Notes: generated from the sequence alone by a model not told the origin. A stretch of 64,000 bases of DNA from Sinotaia quadrata (GCA_028829895.1 CM054177.1:75538663-75602662); one strand, 5' to 3'; positions 34,449 to 47,252 are shown, counted from the stretch's first letter. Numbers and translations are program-made.

Positions 34449-34566
34449 TGGTATCCAATTAGACAATGTTCACTGGTATCCAATTAGATAATGCTCACTT
34501 GTATCCAATTAGACAATGTTCACTGGTATCCAATTAGATAATGCTCACTGGTATCCAATTAGACAA
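34449..34566. repeat. 25-bp minisatellite, about 4.7 copies
   Basis: Unit GGTATCCAATTAGACAATGT then TCACT. Copies alternate between GACAATG and GATAATG forms. Confidence 0.95.
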
Positions 34567-34689
34567 ATTTGCTCGATGTAGTCAGCATACCATGCCATCA
34601 ATCATAAGTGGAATGTAATTATTCTTATCTTACACAATGCAGTAGAGGCTTCCTTTGTCTACTATAGTAATATCGGTTTATGATCAGTA

Positions 34690-35450
34690 AACCAGACAAT
34701 TTAAATAATACACGGAAAGGCTGTTTTGTCCCTGTCAAATATAATCAAGGAGCAAATGCTAAGTTTCCAGTTTATCTCTTTTTTTTAAAACTCCACTCAT
34801 TCTTACATTCAAGTCTCAACATAACAGTTTCCTGCAACAATGTTTATTAGCCCGATACACGCACACAGCATAATAAATACAGCATATCATTTTTATTAAC
34901 ATGTTCACTAGCAGCAATGTCAAGTGTTTAGCATACTATATACGAGTATCTTACAGGTTCAAACATTTGTAGAAATAATAGTTTACTCACATAATGCATC
35001 TTTACGTAAAACACAAGTATAACATATCAATAGGCCAAATGCATGAAATATTTCTAAGTCAATTCTCTCCCAATAAGTCAGTTAATTCACCATTAAGCTA
35101 ACGGCTGCCTTTCAAGACTGGACTTCTTGCCACACCAAATTCAAGTGATCAGACATTAGAATTCTCTACAGCATGTAAATTTTTGACCTCAACCCATTGG
35201 TTGGTCTCGTTCTCGTAAATTGTAACGATTGGATAAAACAAACTATTCCTCTAGTTGGAACTTGTTTGCATTACATCAGCAATTTCTAGCATATTCTTAA
35301 CTAGAGTGTTTACTCCAACTCTGGCACTTACAAATATACCATCATAAGGAGTGCTCAAGTTGGGTCACTTCGAAAATTTAATAATTTATATAACAATTAA
35401 GTTTAGAAATAGGGATAGGCAAATTTATTCCGCCATAATATATAATTATA
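34690..35450 (+). repeat. Dispersed repeat family R1, copy B
   Basis: Same orientation as copy A. Shares TTAGCCCGATACACGCAC, GTCAGTTAATTCACCATTA, TTACTCCAACTCTGGCACTT and AGTTTAGAAATAGGGATAGG. Left part shortened. Confidence 0.78.
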
Positions 35451-35980
35451 TATTTTACCCCCGAATTTGTGCTCATAAGAACACATATCTATATACTCTT
35501 GGAACATATGACTGCAACTATTGTTTGACAGTGGATTTACTTGCAGTGGAAATCAGAAATCTTTCTAAACGTATGGACTTCCACTATGGACTTTTCTAGA
35601 TTTTTTATCCAGTTCCACCTTCGTCAGACAACACCTACAGTAGCCTTGTCAGCGAAGGAAAGTTAATTAAGTCTTCTTAGGTTTCCCTCACCCTTTTGTC
35701 CATGTTTCCAAAACCTGTAGTCCTCGAGCATAATGGATGCACCTGAGGAGAGGGTCGGATCCAAAATGCCGATCTCCCCACCCTAGCACTCCTGAACCCG
35801 CTTCTTTTCAAGAAAGTCACGGACTAAAATTACGCATGCCTGAAATTCTATGAGTGAAGTGGTCTCAAAATTAGTCTTACTGCGGTCTTGCCCATAACAA
35901 CAACGACAACACTTAGCATATGACAATGATTGAACAGACGTGAGAAAAGCGACACTGTGAGTGACTATCCCACTCCACCT
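35451..35980. other. Unassigned stretch
   Basis: Moderate-complexity DNA. A minus frame (within 35783-36070) contains FETTSLIEFQACVILVRDF but runs into the CA repeat, and its family is unknown, so no gene is called. Confidence 0.35.
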
Positions 35981-36015
35981 CCACACACACACACACACAC
36001 ACAAACACACACACG
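35981..36015. repeat. (CA)n microsatellite
   Basis: Short CA run with one AAAC interruption. Confidence 0.9.
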
Positions 36016-36285
36016 TACGCACATATGCCTTTTGATGTGGACTACAGTTCACTTGTCTGCCGTCTACCAAAGTCAGACGTGAGCTACCATCTCTCGCCCA
36101 ATCACTGACAAAGTAGACGATCGATAGGACAGCTAATGTCTTTGCCTATCGCTAACGGCTAGTTCTTTACGCATAACTACACATTTCTTTTCTTTCTTTT
36201 TTTAACTGCTGGTGTTTGCTCCGCGAAAAAAATAATTATGCCGGTGTAAAGCTAGCCGACTGTACCCGATCGATTGCTGTTAGTG

Positions 36286-36330
36286 TTGCGTCTATATAAA
36301 ATCTGCAGGCAGCACCAGTTTATCAACAGT
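36286..36330 (+). promoter_or_regulatory. TATA-type core promoter candidate
   Basis: TCTATATAAAATC, with possible initiator-like CACCAGT about 25-30 bases downstream. Lies 1.2 kb upstream of the CNBD-like start codon. Only a motif match. Confidence 0.25.
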
Positions 36331-36789
36331 TCCACTTTAACCAAGGAGGCGTGTTTATGTGGACAGGTTTTGTTTATGGACTGCACGACAACTAGCACTG
36401 TAAGGCGAAGTGTTATGTTTTTCCTTATACTGTCGACTGCTATACACGCCTGAAAGAACAAGAGGTCAGTTAGAGTAATTTCATTTTTCATTGTTTTGAA
36501 GATTACATTCTTTTCAGTCCTAGAGATTAGCGTCATTGGCATAGGATGGTAGGCTTGTCGTTTATTTTTGTTACCACCCCTCACGTCGTAAACAAGAAAC
36601 ACATAATGAATGAATGTCCCTCCCCCCCCCTACCCCAACACACACACACTTTTCTTTTATATCGTAAAAAAAAAATGTAATTATTATAATTTGAATTATG
36701 GTATATTTTGCCTGATCTGTATCTCGACCCCTGAGCTGCATGAAAGCATTCCATGTTTTATCTGTTTCCAGTCGATACCTTCTTGTCGC

Positions 36790-37130
36790 CAACAAAACAA
36801 AAGCAACGGCTCCTACACACCAGCTTTCGGTGAGCCGCCACTGTCCGCAGTCTAGTAAATGAACAACGTCACGTGATCGAAACGTAGCGATTTAACGCGC
36901 ACGACTATTGAAAGTGAACCCTGTAAACACCTGCTATGCACCGGTTCCCTAGCGCGGGAGTCAAAGAAAAACCACGTTCCTCGTCCGGTGGTTTGGCAAA
37001 CGTCGACGTGTGTTTGTGGAAGTGGAAGAGAAGTTCGAAATTAGAGGGAAAAGCGTTCAATTTCCCAGAAAAGATTCATCCACTAAGAAAACCAACAGTC
37101 ACGAGACGCCTTTTTTCATGAGTTGGGAAT
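36790..37130 (+). promoter_or_regulatory. CpG-richer region upstream of the CNBD-like gene
   Basis: Locally higher GC and CpG than the surroundings, with a CACGTG box in ACGTCACGTGATCG (CACGTG at 36870-36875) and several CGCG/ACGCG motifs. A 61-codon frame here (36936-37121) has no motif and could be 5' untranslated exon sequence. Position and composition suggest the promoter or first exon area of the downstream gene. Confidence 0.4.
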
Positions 37131-37510
37131 CTGTAGAACGTCGTCTTGGACTCAGAAATCTGTGGAACTTTACTATCCTGGACCTTTAATTGTCGTATTT
37201 GCTGCAAATGTTCAATTTGAATGTTTATTACAGGATAATATTTTATCAGAAACTGAACTGTGATAACTAAGTAAAACTATAATGTTAATAAAAAGTACTT
37301 TTTAATACATTATGTAGCCTTTATAAAATGAAATAAAAGTTGTACATTTTAAAAATAAAAGTCGTACATTTTAAAAATAAAAGTCTAAATTAAATTCTCT
37401 CTCTGTTAACGTTGCAAGCATTGCATTTTCCAAAGTGCGGACCTAGCGTATACGCCTTGCATGAAAGAGGCGTTTTATTTTAACAGTAGGTGTTTGATTC
37501 GTTTCCAAAT
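37131..37510 (+). other. Probable 5' UTR or leader-intron sequence
   Basis: AT-rich, with a short TTTAAAAATAAAAGT duplication near 37350-37385. TTTTATTTTAACAG ending at 37486 is a plausible acceptor for a 5' UTR exon that holds the start codon. An in-frame TAG at 37487 excludes further N-terminal extension in genomic sequence. Confidence 0.45.
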
Positions 37511-37640
37511 ATGACGTCAACATATCACAAAGTTTTGGACCTCATCAAACGGAAACCCGAACAGAGATCTACTCGAGAATGCCAAGATCTTGTTGCCTGG
37601 CTCCGAGCGAAAAGCAAAATTCTTGCAGATGTCAAATATG
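37511..37640 (+). CDS. First coding exon of a cyclic-nucleotide-binding-domain protein (CNBD2-like)
   Basis: ATG at 37511, 43 codons plus one base, then the donor GTAAGT at 37641. The product begins MTSTYHKVLDLIKRKPEQRS and continues to WLRAKSKILADVKY. The pattern hydrophobic-xx-hydrophobic-K-x-PExRSxxxxxxLVxWLxxxSxxLxxxK matches the helical lead-in to the cyclic-nucleotide-binding fold in CNBD2-type and related proteins (RAPGEF lead-ins have ERTxxD at the same place). Family assignment is from memory of this pattern and not from a search. The upstream in-frame TAG supports this ATG. The rest of the binding fold (phosphate-binding cassette) would be in later exons. The exon continues in phase at 63966. 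Orthologues could bind cAMP/cGMP or be degenerate, so ligand binding cannot be judged here. Confidence 0.65.
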
Positions 37641-37732
37641 GTAAGTAGCCTTTAGTCTTTTGGCAACAAAATAATTGTGATAATTAAATTTACCCTTCTG
37701 GTTTCTTAGGCCCACGGGTGTGGAGTATAGAT

Positions 37733-37827
37733 ACGTCATCTGTACACATTATAACCATGTGTTTGAACGTTTATGTAGATAGTCATCTGTACACATTATA
37801 ACCATGTGTTTGAACGTTTATGTAGAA
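37733..37827. repeat. 48-bp duplication, 2 copies
   Basis: Units begin GTCATCTGTACACATTATAA at about 37734 and 37782. Confidence 0.94.
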
Positions 37828-37984
37828 TCGGTTTTCAGTAGCTTATGGAACCACATTCGCTGGAGCAGTTGGTTTATTCTGTCTCCAGATTTTGTGAATA
37901 TTCATTTTATGTTTAGTATCCAGAGTAGCCAGTATCTAACATATACCTGGGATATTATACAAACAATCAAAGTAGCCCAGGCTT

Positions 37985-38325
37985 TGTAGATAAGAAATAA
38001 TATTAGCCATTGCTTTGTGTAGATTGGAAATAATATTAGCCCTAGCTTTGTGTAGATAGGAAGTCATAATAGCCATGACTTTATGTATAATGAAATAATA
38101 TTAGCCATAGATTTGTGTAGATTGGAAATAATATTAGACGTGGCTTTGTGTAGATGGGTCATCATAAGAGCCATGGCTTTATATAGATGGGACATCATAA
38201 GAGCCCTGGCTTTGTATAGATGGGACATCATAAGAGCCCTGGCTTTGTGTAGATTGGAAATATTAGCCCTGGCTTTGTGTAGATTGGAAATAATATAGCC
38301 ATGACTTTGTGTAAATAGGTAAATC
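37985..38325. repeat. About 35-bp minisatellite, 9-10 copies
   Basis: Unit GCTTTGTGTAGATTGGAAAT then AATATTAGCCATG, with GGGACATCATAAGAGCC variants. Confidence 0.93.
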
Positions 38326-39630
38326 TACATTATTATTAATGACATCTGCACTATTTTCATGATGACATTCACTTCATTCTTTCAATAAACCTAATACGCA
38401 CATTGACATACGCACTCTCAACGCACAAAGACACGCACGCACACACATGCAACATCGACACAAACTAATCACACACACAAACACACCGCACGCATTCGCT
38501 AATATTCTGACTTCGTGAGTCCCCTCTGGTCTCAATCCCAAACTTAGCATTTTATTCACCCTTTTATTTAGCGTTAATATGTACATTCAAAGAAAGCTAT
38601 AACATATGAAAAATTTCTCTAACTTTATCATTTTAAAATTAGTTTTCAGTGTTCCATCTAGAACGAAGAATTACGTACGTTACTTTGCCTAACGGACACA
38701 GTGATAAAATCTCTCTAGACAGAAGTGTGTCACTTTACTGAAAACTCTTTAAAGTTCGTCTAAGATTTCTTACGTGAATAAATCATAGTAGATTCCTTGA
38801 CGTTTGTGTATGCATATGCGTGTGTGTGTGAGCGCGCGAGTATGTAGCTCATGCGTATTTGTGTGTGTTATATGTGTGTTAAATGTGTGTTGTTTGTATG
38901 TGTGTTACGGTCTTCTGTTTATATTTCGTATGATTTTCTTCAAACCAGGCAAACAGACACACAGTATCACTCGTACACGTACACACTCGCTCGTAAACAC
39001 CAACACGCATCACTACATAGTCGACTGCCGTAAACATATTGTTCAACTCTTTGGGTGGTTAATTACAAAGTAGACTTCAAACAGACAGACAGCTTGAAAA
39101 CGTTAAAATGACAGCTAGAAAAAGATTCACACAAGCACAAACACACACACACACAAACAGATATAGAAAATGGCAGAAAAAAATAAAAGACAGTGCCACA
39201 CAAAAAAAAGGAATCTAGATGGGAGAAAACATCAATAGATAGTGAGACAGACAGACAAAGAGTCCAGATAGACATGAACAAACCAGAGTCAGTGTGTGTA
39301 AGCAGCCAAGCATGTAACACGTTTGTAAGGAGCATTAACAACTTCTTATGCACAAACCGCTTGCTTTGTACCGCTGTCTGGTATTGCGTAGAACTAGTGC
39401 GCTTACGACAGGCAGCTAGCGCTAAGTCCACGATTAAGGGGTCACGTCACCAACAGTGTCTTGTGCTGTCTTCTTTCATTCTCGTACAATATTCCTTTGT
39501 ACTTTTTGTAATGTAGCGAGTGAAACGCTTTGTACACAATCACTTTAAAACGACGTTAAATGCACGACATTCGACGGATACATTACAGAGTGCGCAATCA
39601 GTGCAATGATAAACTTAAAATTGTGAGATA
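38326..39630. other. Intronic stretch rich in CA/GT runs
   Basis: Interrupted ACACAC and GTGTGT segments at 38400-38490, 38805-38900 and 39130-39160. No gene. Confidence 0.5.
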
Positions 39631-39892
39631 GTATAACAAATCTTAGATTAGTTTCAAAGAGACAAACCCCAGCACAACGAAACCTTTACGATAAACAACA
39701 TCACTTTTCCACACCAGTATAACAAATCTTAGATTAGTCTCAAAGAGACAAACCCCCAGCACAGTGAAACCTTTACGATAAACAACATCACTTTTCCACA
39801 CCAGTATAACAAATCTTAGATTAGTCTCAAAGAGACAAACCCCCAGCACAGTGAAACCTTTACGATAAACAACATCACTTTTCCACACCACA
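39631..39892. repeat. 86/87-bp minisatellite, 3 copies
   Basis: Units begin GTATAACAAATCTTAGATTA at 39631, 39717 and 39804. The last two are almost identical. The 87-bp length keeps a 29-codon minus frame. Confidence 0.96.
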
Positions 39893-41229
39893 CAACAAAT
39901 GGCGAAGAGGCTTCGCGACTCGATTTTCTTAACGTAATTAATGTGATTGCCCCTCTTGCCCCCCCCCCCAAGCAGTCAATTAAAGCACCAATAAAGCTGT
40001 CTGTTCTTTTATAATAAGCTAATGTCCTATAATGTCTTGGTAAGTGTCATTGTTTAATAAAACATTTTGAAATTTGTAGCGACATGAAAAATCGTTAAAC
40101 TTTTGAAGTCGCATATTGTAATGCTCCAATCAAAAAGCAGACTGTCAGCGCATATTTATTTATCCTGGAGTTTAAAACGCATTAAATTTGTTTTTTCTTA
40201 TTCGTGCACTTCTGTTATGCTATAAATCTGTGTATGTCCTTCTAATCATACAAGCGCACTTCTGTATTTTCTCATGCTCATACAGTTATAATCTGTTGTT
40301 TTCCTCTTTCTTCTCTCCACATTCTCAGAGGACGGTGACATGAAGTTAGTCTCTAAAACGACGAGAAGTAAGCGTCTTGTGGAGATTTAAACTTAAGACC
40401 CGCCTTAGTCTAAACTTGCGGTCTGTCTTGAGCCAATAAATGGTAATGAGAGTAATGCCGCGATGTCTACAACTTCACCGCCTCGCTTTTACAACTCTTT
40501 ATGATTTCCTTCCTTGATTTTTGTCTGAATAAAAATGACAGAAGAAACTGAAATGATACTCAGCAAATCTGACCGAGTCGTCTCTCTTTGATTATGGCCC
40601 TTAAATATCACACCCATTGTTAAAATGAAGTAGGTAGCAGTTTTTTTTTTAAGCGAGCTAACAATGTCACTAAGGTAAACGAGTTTTATTGCTGGTTTCT
40701 TTGCTAATTTGTTGGTATATTTATTGAGTAAAATCACTGTTATGTCCAAAGTAAAATTCTATGATTGAGCAAAAATAATGTGTGTACAAAAGAAATGTTT
40801 ATGTTTGAGCAAAAACACTGTATGTCAAAGTGTCTATGATAGGGCAGAAACAATGTGTTTAAGACATGTTTAGAGTGAGCAAAAAGCAATGTAAACAAAA
40901 ATGTATACCTAAAGTCCTAAACAGTTAGAGTGAGCACAAACGTAGTTTCTCCATAGCAAACATATTTGTTTGTTGAGCGAGAAGGAACAAGATTTTTCCT
41001 TGTACAAATGTCTCAAGTGTACAAGAAGAAAGTGTTCCCAAAGTCAACGATTTCTCAGTAAGCAGGCGTAGTCTTGTCTACAGTAACATTTTTATCTATA
41101 CCTGTTGTGATGGCAACGGTACACTAGACACACCATAACCTTACTGATTTTAGCAGAATGCAAGAAACGTAAATGAATTATATTTTATTCTGATTCGATG
41201 TGAAGAAAAATTCAACTATGTCTATGCTT
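39893..41229. other. Intronic stretch
   Basis: Unique AT-rich sequence, with a poly-C run at 39959-39969 and loose TGAGCAAAAA repeats at about 40765-40930. Holds the microexon candidate at 40329-40367. Confidence 0.45.
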
Positions 41230-41702
41230 GCGAGTCGCTAAATACTACTATCCCTGAGTGTCACCAAATACTACTATCCCTGAGTGGCGCCAAATACTAC
41301 TATCCCTGAGTGTCGCCAAATACTACTATCCCTGAGTGGCGCCAAATACTACTATCCCTGAGTGGCGCCAAATACTACTCTCCCTGAGTGGCGCCAAATA
41401 CTACTATCCCTGAGTGGCGCCAAATACTACTCTCCCTGAGTGGCGCCAAATACTACTATCCCTGAGTGGCGCCAAATACTACTATCCCTGAGTGGCGCCA
41501 AATACTACTATCCCTGAGTGGCGCCAAATACTACTCTCCCTGAGTGGCGCCAAATACTACTCTCCCTGAGTGGCGCCAAATACTACTCTCCCTGAGTGGC
41601 GCCAAATACTACTATCCCTGAGTGGCGCCAAATACTACTATCCCTGAGTGGCGCCAAATACTACTATCCCTGAGTGGCGCCAAATACTACTATCCCTGTG
41701 CA
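41230..41702. repeat. 26-bp minisatellite, homogeneous core, 18 copies
   Basis: Unit TGAGTGGCGCCAAATACTAC then TATCCC or TCTCCC. The only common variation is TATCCC/TCTCCC. Each unit carries the palindrome GGCGCC. Confidence 0.98.
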
Positions 41703-42212
41703 TCACTGAATATTCCTAACAATGTGGGCTATCGATAATTGTCCTAATCTGTTGCTGATAACTATCATTGTGTGTCACTAAATACTACTATTCCTGTATG
41801 TCACTGAAAACCACTATCCGTGTATGTCACTCATTGCCACTATCTCAGTGTGTCACTGCAAACTATTATCAATGTGTAACTGAAAACTAATGTCCCCTTG
41901 TGTCACTGAAAACTATTATTTCTGTGTGTCACTGAAATGTATTATCCATATGTGTCACTGAAAGCTACTATCTCTGTGTATCACTGAAAGCTACTATCCC
42001 TGTGTGTCACTGAAAACTACTATCCCTGTGTGTCACTGAAAACTACTAATCCCCTTGTATCACTGAAAGCTACTATCTCGGTTATCCCTGTGCGTTACTG
42101 AAAGCTACTATCTCTGTGTGTCACTGAAAGCTACTATCCCCTTGGGTCACTGAAAGCTACTATCTCTGTTATCCCTGTGCGTTACTGAAAACTACTATCC
42201 CACTGCGTTACT
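41703..42212. repeat. 26-bp minisatellite, diverged flank
   Basis: Same period and the same CTACTATCCC block, but with TGTGTGTCACTGAAAA in place of the GGCGCC part. Much more heterogeneous than the core to its left. Confidence 0.92.
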
Positions 42213-42934
42213 GACACTCCGTTCCGAAGTGCTAGTTAAAAACGTTTATACATGCTTAAGCAGCATTCAAACGTGACACAATCTGTGGTAGACAATTATT
42301 ACCTCAGGAAAGCCATTTTGAATATTCATTAGTGTCATTAAGAGCCCAACGTTCGTGCGTTATGCTTTTCGACATAAGATTATTTTAAAATAATTTTAAA
42401 AGTTGATGTTTTACAGTTTTATCAATTCCTCTTAGGTGTGACACTGTAATTTGTCAAGAATGTGTTCTTTACAAAATTATTGAAACGTTTAGAAAACTTC
42501 AAACCTCTGAAATGGTTTATCCTCTTACGTGTCCGTAAAAGCATCACGTAAGAAAAACCTAAAGGAGAATGTTTATATTAGGCTTATGGCGTAATTTTTA
42601 CAAGAAAGAAACACTAAGCGTGTTGTGTTTGAAATTTACATTGATAAACAAAACAAAGCAGTACCACAAAGAAAGTCCGATAAGTACTATCACAACTATT
42701 ACTACTAATTATTGCTACTACTATTAACTGTTGACACTGCTGTGACTACAATCTATTGCTAATACTACTTTTACTACTATAATTACTACTGCTATTATTA
42801 CTCTCTACCTGCTTGTACTAGTTCTATTATTACTACAACTAGAAGCCATTTTAAAGTACAGTTTTGTGTGGGATGATAAGCATGTTTTGTACGGGATGAT
42901 AAGCATGTTTTTGTACGTAAAAGCACATGTATAT
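42213..42934. other. Intronic stretch
   Basis: AT-rich, with a diffuse ACTACT/ATTACT trinucleotide-type region at about 42680-42840. Confidence 0.5.
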
Positions 42935-43058
42935 GTTTATACGAATTTCTTTGCCTGACGCCATGTTTATTATACGAGTTTCTTTGCCTGGCGCCATGTT
43001 TATACGAGTTTCTTTGCCTGACGCTATGTTTATACGAATTTCTTTGCCTGACGCCAGG
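42935..43058. repeat. 30-bp minisatellite, 4 copies
   Basis: Unit TACGAGTTTCTTTGCCTGAC then GCCATGTTTA. Confidence 0.95.
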
Positions 43059-44571
43059 TCATATTTTGCAATTAAAAATACACGTGAAAACATTCGCGCG
43101 CGCATGTACGCTCAAACGCACGCACATACGCACCCATACAAAGCATTCTTGTTCCTCGTGTCTCAAATGTTAAATATTTAAAAGTGATAAGCTTTAGACT
43201 CGAACTTTCTCTCTCTCAAACACACACACACAGACACACACACACTCTCGGCACGGACGCAGGCACGCCAACACATACAAAATAAATAAAATATTCCTTA
43301 AAATCGTAGATCGGGGTCACATATGAATGTCAGTTTCGATTGCCTGTCGCAGCAAGTCTGAAAGAGCTAAACATTACATTTCAATATATGGAATAAAAAA
43401 ACGGCTTTCAGTGAGGGGAACGAAACTTTCCCCAATGGGGATATATTTCAAAGAACGGAAGAAAGCTTTCGACTCTCGGTTCAACAAAACTTTCACACAT
43501 CCAGACAACCAAGTATACTGACAGCCAACGCACATTATTCCCAGCCAAGCATCACGTCTATAGTTACTCTGTCCTCCACGAAATCTAATGCATATATTTT
43601 AGTATTTCAGTTGCAGCCAGGTGTGATGGACGTAAAATGGCAGAAGCGCTGATGAAAAATAATCAACCACCTTATCCTGCTAACTGTGCCGTATTTTCTC
43701 CTTGACTCCAACATAACAAACTTGTTTGTCACTACGGAGGTTTAACTTCCATGAAGTAAAAATCATATAAAAAATTATTTTTGTAGGTTATCAAATTGTA
43801 TCGATCCAATTACGCACACACATATGAAGTAATACTCATTCAGGCACCACACACACACACACACACACACTTACAGATTAAATCATACACTTGCGTACGA
43901 ATAAAGTGATACACACAGAGGCACTATCACTAACACACTGCACACTCACATACAGTTTCATGAAAACACATTACATAGGAACAAAATGATACTTACAAAG
44001 ACACTTAACACAGTTTGATGTTAACATTTCGCTAGATCACACGCACTCATTTTGCTTTCTCACTTTAAGGGTGCATTTACACTCCCAAATTATTCGACTA
44101 CATGTGACTTGAACTATGAACGGAAAACGTTAGCCGCAATAAATATATTTCAATTAATATTCGTGTTATCGACTTCCGTCCACTTGTTTTCTTTCAAAGT
44201 ATATTTTTATTTCAACGAACATTCAGGAGTGCTTAAAGTTAAATATTGAGTGTTATTTACAGACGTACGAGATTCGCATTTGTAGAAAGGTTTACAGATG
44301 TGAACGCTGATTTGACCATATATGCACTTTTGTAGTTGAGTGTCTGTAACCAATTCATGGACATCACCTCCAAGTCGCCTGTTTATCACAGGAAGGCATT
44401 TTGTTTTGATACTGGCCTAAAGAGATTTGGAGAAATTTTGTTCAAATAAATTGAACGGCGCAGAGTTGACCCAATTAGACAATCTCTGATATGTCCAATT
44501 AGATTTTCCTTGTTGCACCAATAAACAAATAAATTTTCAAAAACGTTTCGAGTTTTCTTGCCAAGCAAGAA
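43059..44571. other. Intronic stretch with short CA runs
   Basis: (CA)n-like tracts at 43216-43246 and 43847-43871, otherwise unique AT-rich DNA. Confidence 0.45.
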
Positions 44572-44790
44572 GCGAATCCTGTCTCAGCATTCCTGCAGAC
44601 ACGCATTCTCTCTCGGTATTCCAGCAGACCACGACGCAAATCCTGTCTCAGTATTCCTGCAGACAGAACACGACACGAATCCTGTCTCAGTATTCTTGCA
44701 GACAGAACATGACGTGAATCCTGTCTCGGTAGTCCTCCAGACAGAACATGACGTGAATCCTGTCTCAATATTCCTACAGACAGAAACAAT
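44572..44790. repeat. 39-bp minisatellite, about 5.6 copies
   Basis: Unit AATCCTGTCTCAGTATTCCT then GCAGACAGAACATGACGTG. As with the 7.6-kb array, 13-codon periodicity gives open frames on both strands (NPVSVFLQTEHDV on plus). Confidence 0.95.
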
Positions 44791-45337
44791 GATGGATATG
44801 TTATTGTTGTGCAATTTATAAATGCAACCTCGAAAGTAGTTATCAAATCCGGATCCTTTCTTGAAGCAGTGAGTGTCAATGCTTTATGGCTTTGATACCA
44901 GTGACGATAAAGTAAGAATTCGTCATTATCCTAGAGTTTTGACGCATTCAGTACTGTGACTGCCCACCTGAGCGCTGTTAATTTCGTTTGCTTTTCATTT
45001 TTTTCTTTTGTCGTTTTCCTTGTGCAGAAATGCAAATAGTGATAAATACACAAACGTCTTGTTTGAATTAGGTACTTCATTGCTATTTTGTACGAATTTA
45101 TAAGTAATTAATATCTCATGGGCGATTCGATTTATTGGCGTGAACGTCTTGCTCTGTCTTACGGAGCCATTCCAAAGCACTTCACTTTGTTTGGTACTAT
45201 ATTTGGAACAGTGGGCAGTAATTTAACTGGATGGAAGAAAGGTGGGGGTAAGGCAGGGGAAAAGTGTCTTGAAGCTGCAATGACATAAAACTCATGCTGT
45301 ATTTTCGTGTTTGTATGTGATATTTTTCAGATTGTGT

Positions 45338-45347
45338 GTGTGTGCGT

Positions 45348-45391
<44 letters not shown>
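45338..45391. repeat. (GT)n microsatellite
   Basis: About 22 GT units with one CGTTC interruption at the left. Confidence 0.95.
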
Positions 45392-45393
<2 letters not shown>

Positions 45394-45649
45394 CTGTTGG
45401 ACACTGAGGGTGCGGGACTAAAATTCATCTCCTATGCGTCTTCTATGTTTTTGGAAAGATATTCTTTCAAACATAAACAATCTGTTGATTTTCAGGTAGG
45501 ATATTTTGTTTTTTGTTTTTCTTCAAGTATCCGTCAGAATTCCAAATGGGGTGTGTAGAGAGTAAGATCTCTCATGGTCCGAACTATCTCGACAAAGCTA
45601 GGCAAGATACAAAGCAATTGGACCGTGGAACTTAGTCTTAAATTTAATT

Positions 45650-45815
45650 TCGCTCTAGGGACTATTTACTGGGATTGTGGACCCTCATTGTCTTAAGGTA
45701 TATTGATTGTGTATTTAGACCCTCTTGTTCGCTTTAGGGACTATTTACTGGGAATGTGGACCCTCATTGCTTTAAGGTCTATCTATTGTGTATTTGGACC
45801 ATCTTGTTCGCTTTA
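45650..45815. repeat. 79-bp duplication, 2 copies
   Basis: Units share GGGACTATTTACTGGGAWTG and GTATTTAGACCCTCTTGTTC, starting at about 45657 and 45736. Confidence 0.9.
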
Positions 45816-46703
45816 CACTGTGTCTAATTCTATTTCAGTCCTCCTGCTTCATGCATGGATTCTCTGTTTTGTATTTAGACTTATTTGTATGCATTAGAGC
45901 GTACCGTTTGGATATGTAGAACTTCCAGTTTGCATCAGAAATGGGTGGATTTTATTTTATGGACACTCCTGTTTATCGCACACGGTCTGTTTAAGTATCT
46001 AAGTTTTAAAATACATTTATCTGTTTACATTGTTGGACCTATTAATCTAATAATAGAGTCTCTATTTTATATATGATTGTTTTCTATTTTTGAACCACTG
46101 AATTCATTGAAATTTTTTGATACTCTTTTTAAATGTGTTAAGTCTCGGAATTAATTGTATCAGAATCCTTGACTTTTACAATTTAAATTTGTAACCTTCC
46201 GATGCAAATTGGACGGTCAAAATTACAGGAGGGGGACAATAGCAGATGTTATGTGCATCTGCAACTTCTAGTTTTCTGATTTCACATTTGTGTAGTTTAG
46301 GATGTTCCATACGAAAATGGACGAGAGCGATAACGTCCAGGATACTATAAGATATTTTAGATCTCTGCCTGACCTTGAGTATATGACGTATATGACAACT
46401 GAAGTGCCGGGTATCGAAGTATGCTTGTCAAATATCACACACTATAAAAAATGTCAATAGTGCATTGTCAATTGTGGTACGGTTAAGCGTAGTGTTTACC
46501 TGTTTACTGTGTATTCTGTCTTGAGACAGGGCTAGCTATTTGATCAAGAGGTAGATAGAAAGGCAAAAGGTTTGTTTGATCATGTAAGTATTCTTGCCGT
46601 CATATTTCTCTATTCATACGTACATATTTGCTTTTCTAACTACCGTAAACATTGTGAAATAAGAAACATACAGAATGTCATTGGGGCACCAAAACTAGGC
46701 AAC

Positions 46704-46704
<1 letters not shown>
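45816..46704. other. Intronic stretch
   Basis: AT-rich unique DNA without recognised features. Confidence 0.4.
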
Positions 46705-46789
<85 letters not shown>

Positions 46790-46794
46790 CGCGC
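46705..46794. repeat. (GT)n microsatellite, about 43 units
   Basis: The longest pure dinucleotide tract in the window, ending in GCGTGCGCGC. Confidence 0.98.
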
Positions 46795-47032
46795 ATTTTA
46801 TCTTACTGTGTAGATTCTTTGACGGTCGGTTTAACATCGACCATTAATGATAATTTTAATATTAGGATCTAATTACTTTTATAAGTCAAATAAGTTTCTT
46901 GATATTCAAAAGTGAGTTATAATCTATATTAAAATTGGAATAATTTGTAACGTTAATTCATTCATATTTCAGAAAAATGGGGTCTTTGGTGTGTGAGGCG
47001 TATCGTTCGACGAGTTGGGGCACACAGTGATC

Positions 47033-47252
47033 GAGGGATACATATTTATTATAGCAAAATGTGTTGCACGCAGTAAATGAGGGATACATATTTATTATAG
47101 CAAAATGTGTTGCACGCAGTAAATGAGGGATACATATTTATTATAGCAAAATGTGTTGCACGCAGTAAATGAGGGATACATATTTATTATAGCAAAATGT
47201 GTTGCACGCAGTAAATGAGGGATACATATTTATTATAGTAAAATGTGTTGCC
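47033..47252. repeat. 46-bp minisatellite, 4.8 copies
   Basis: Units GAGGGATACATATTTATTAT then AGCAAAATGTGTTGCACGCA, nearly identical. Confidence 0.97.

Noticed and set aside
35783..35990. Minus-strand frame with FETTSLIEFQACVILVRDF
   Set aside because: Begins inside a CA repeat, no recognisable domain, and only one weak donor-like GTAAGA. Insufficient support.
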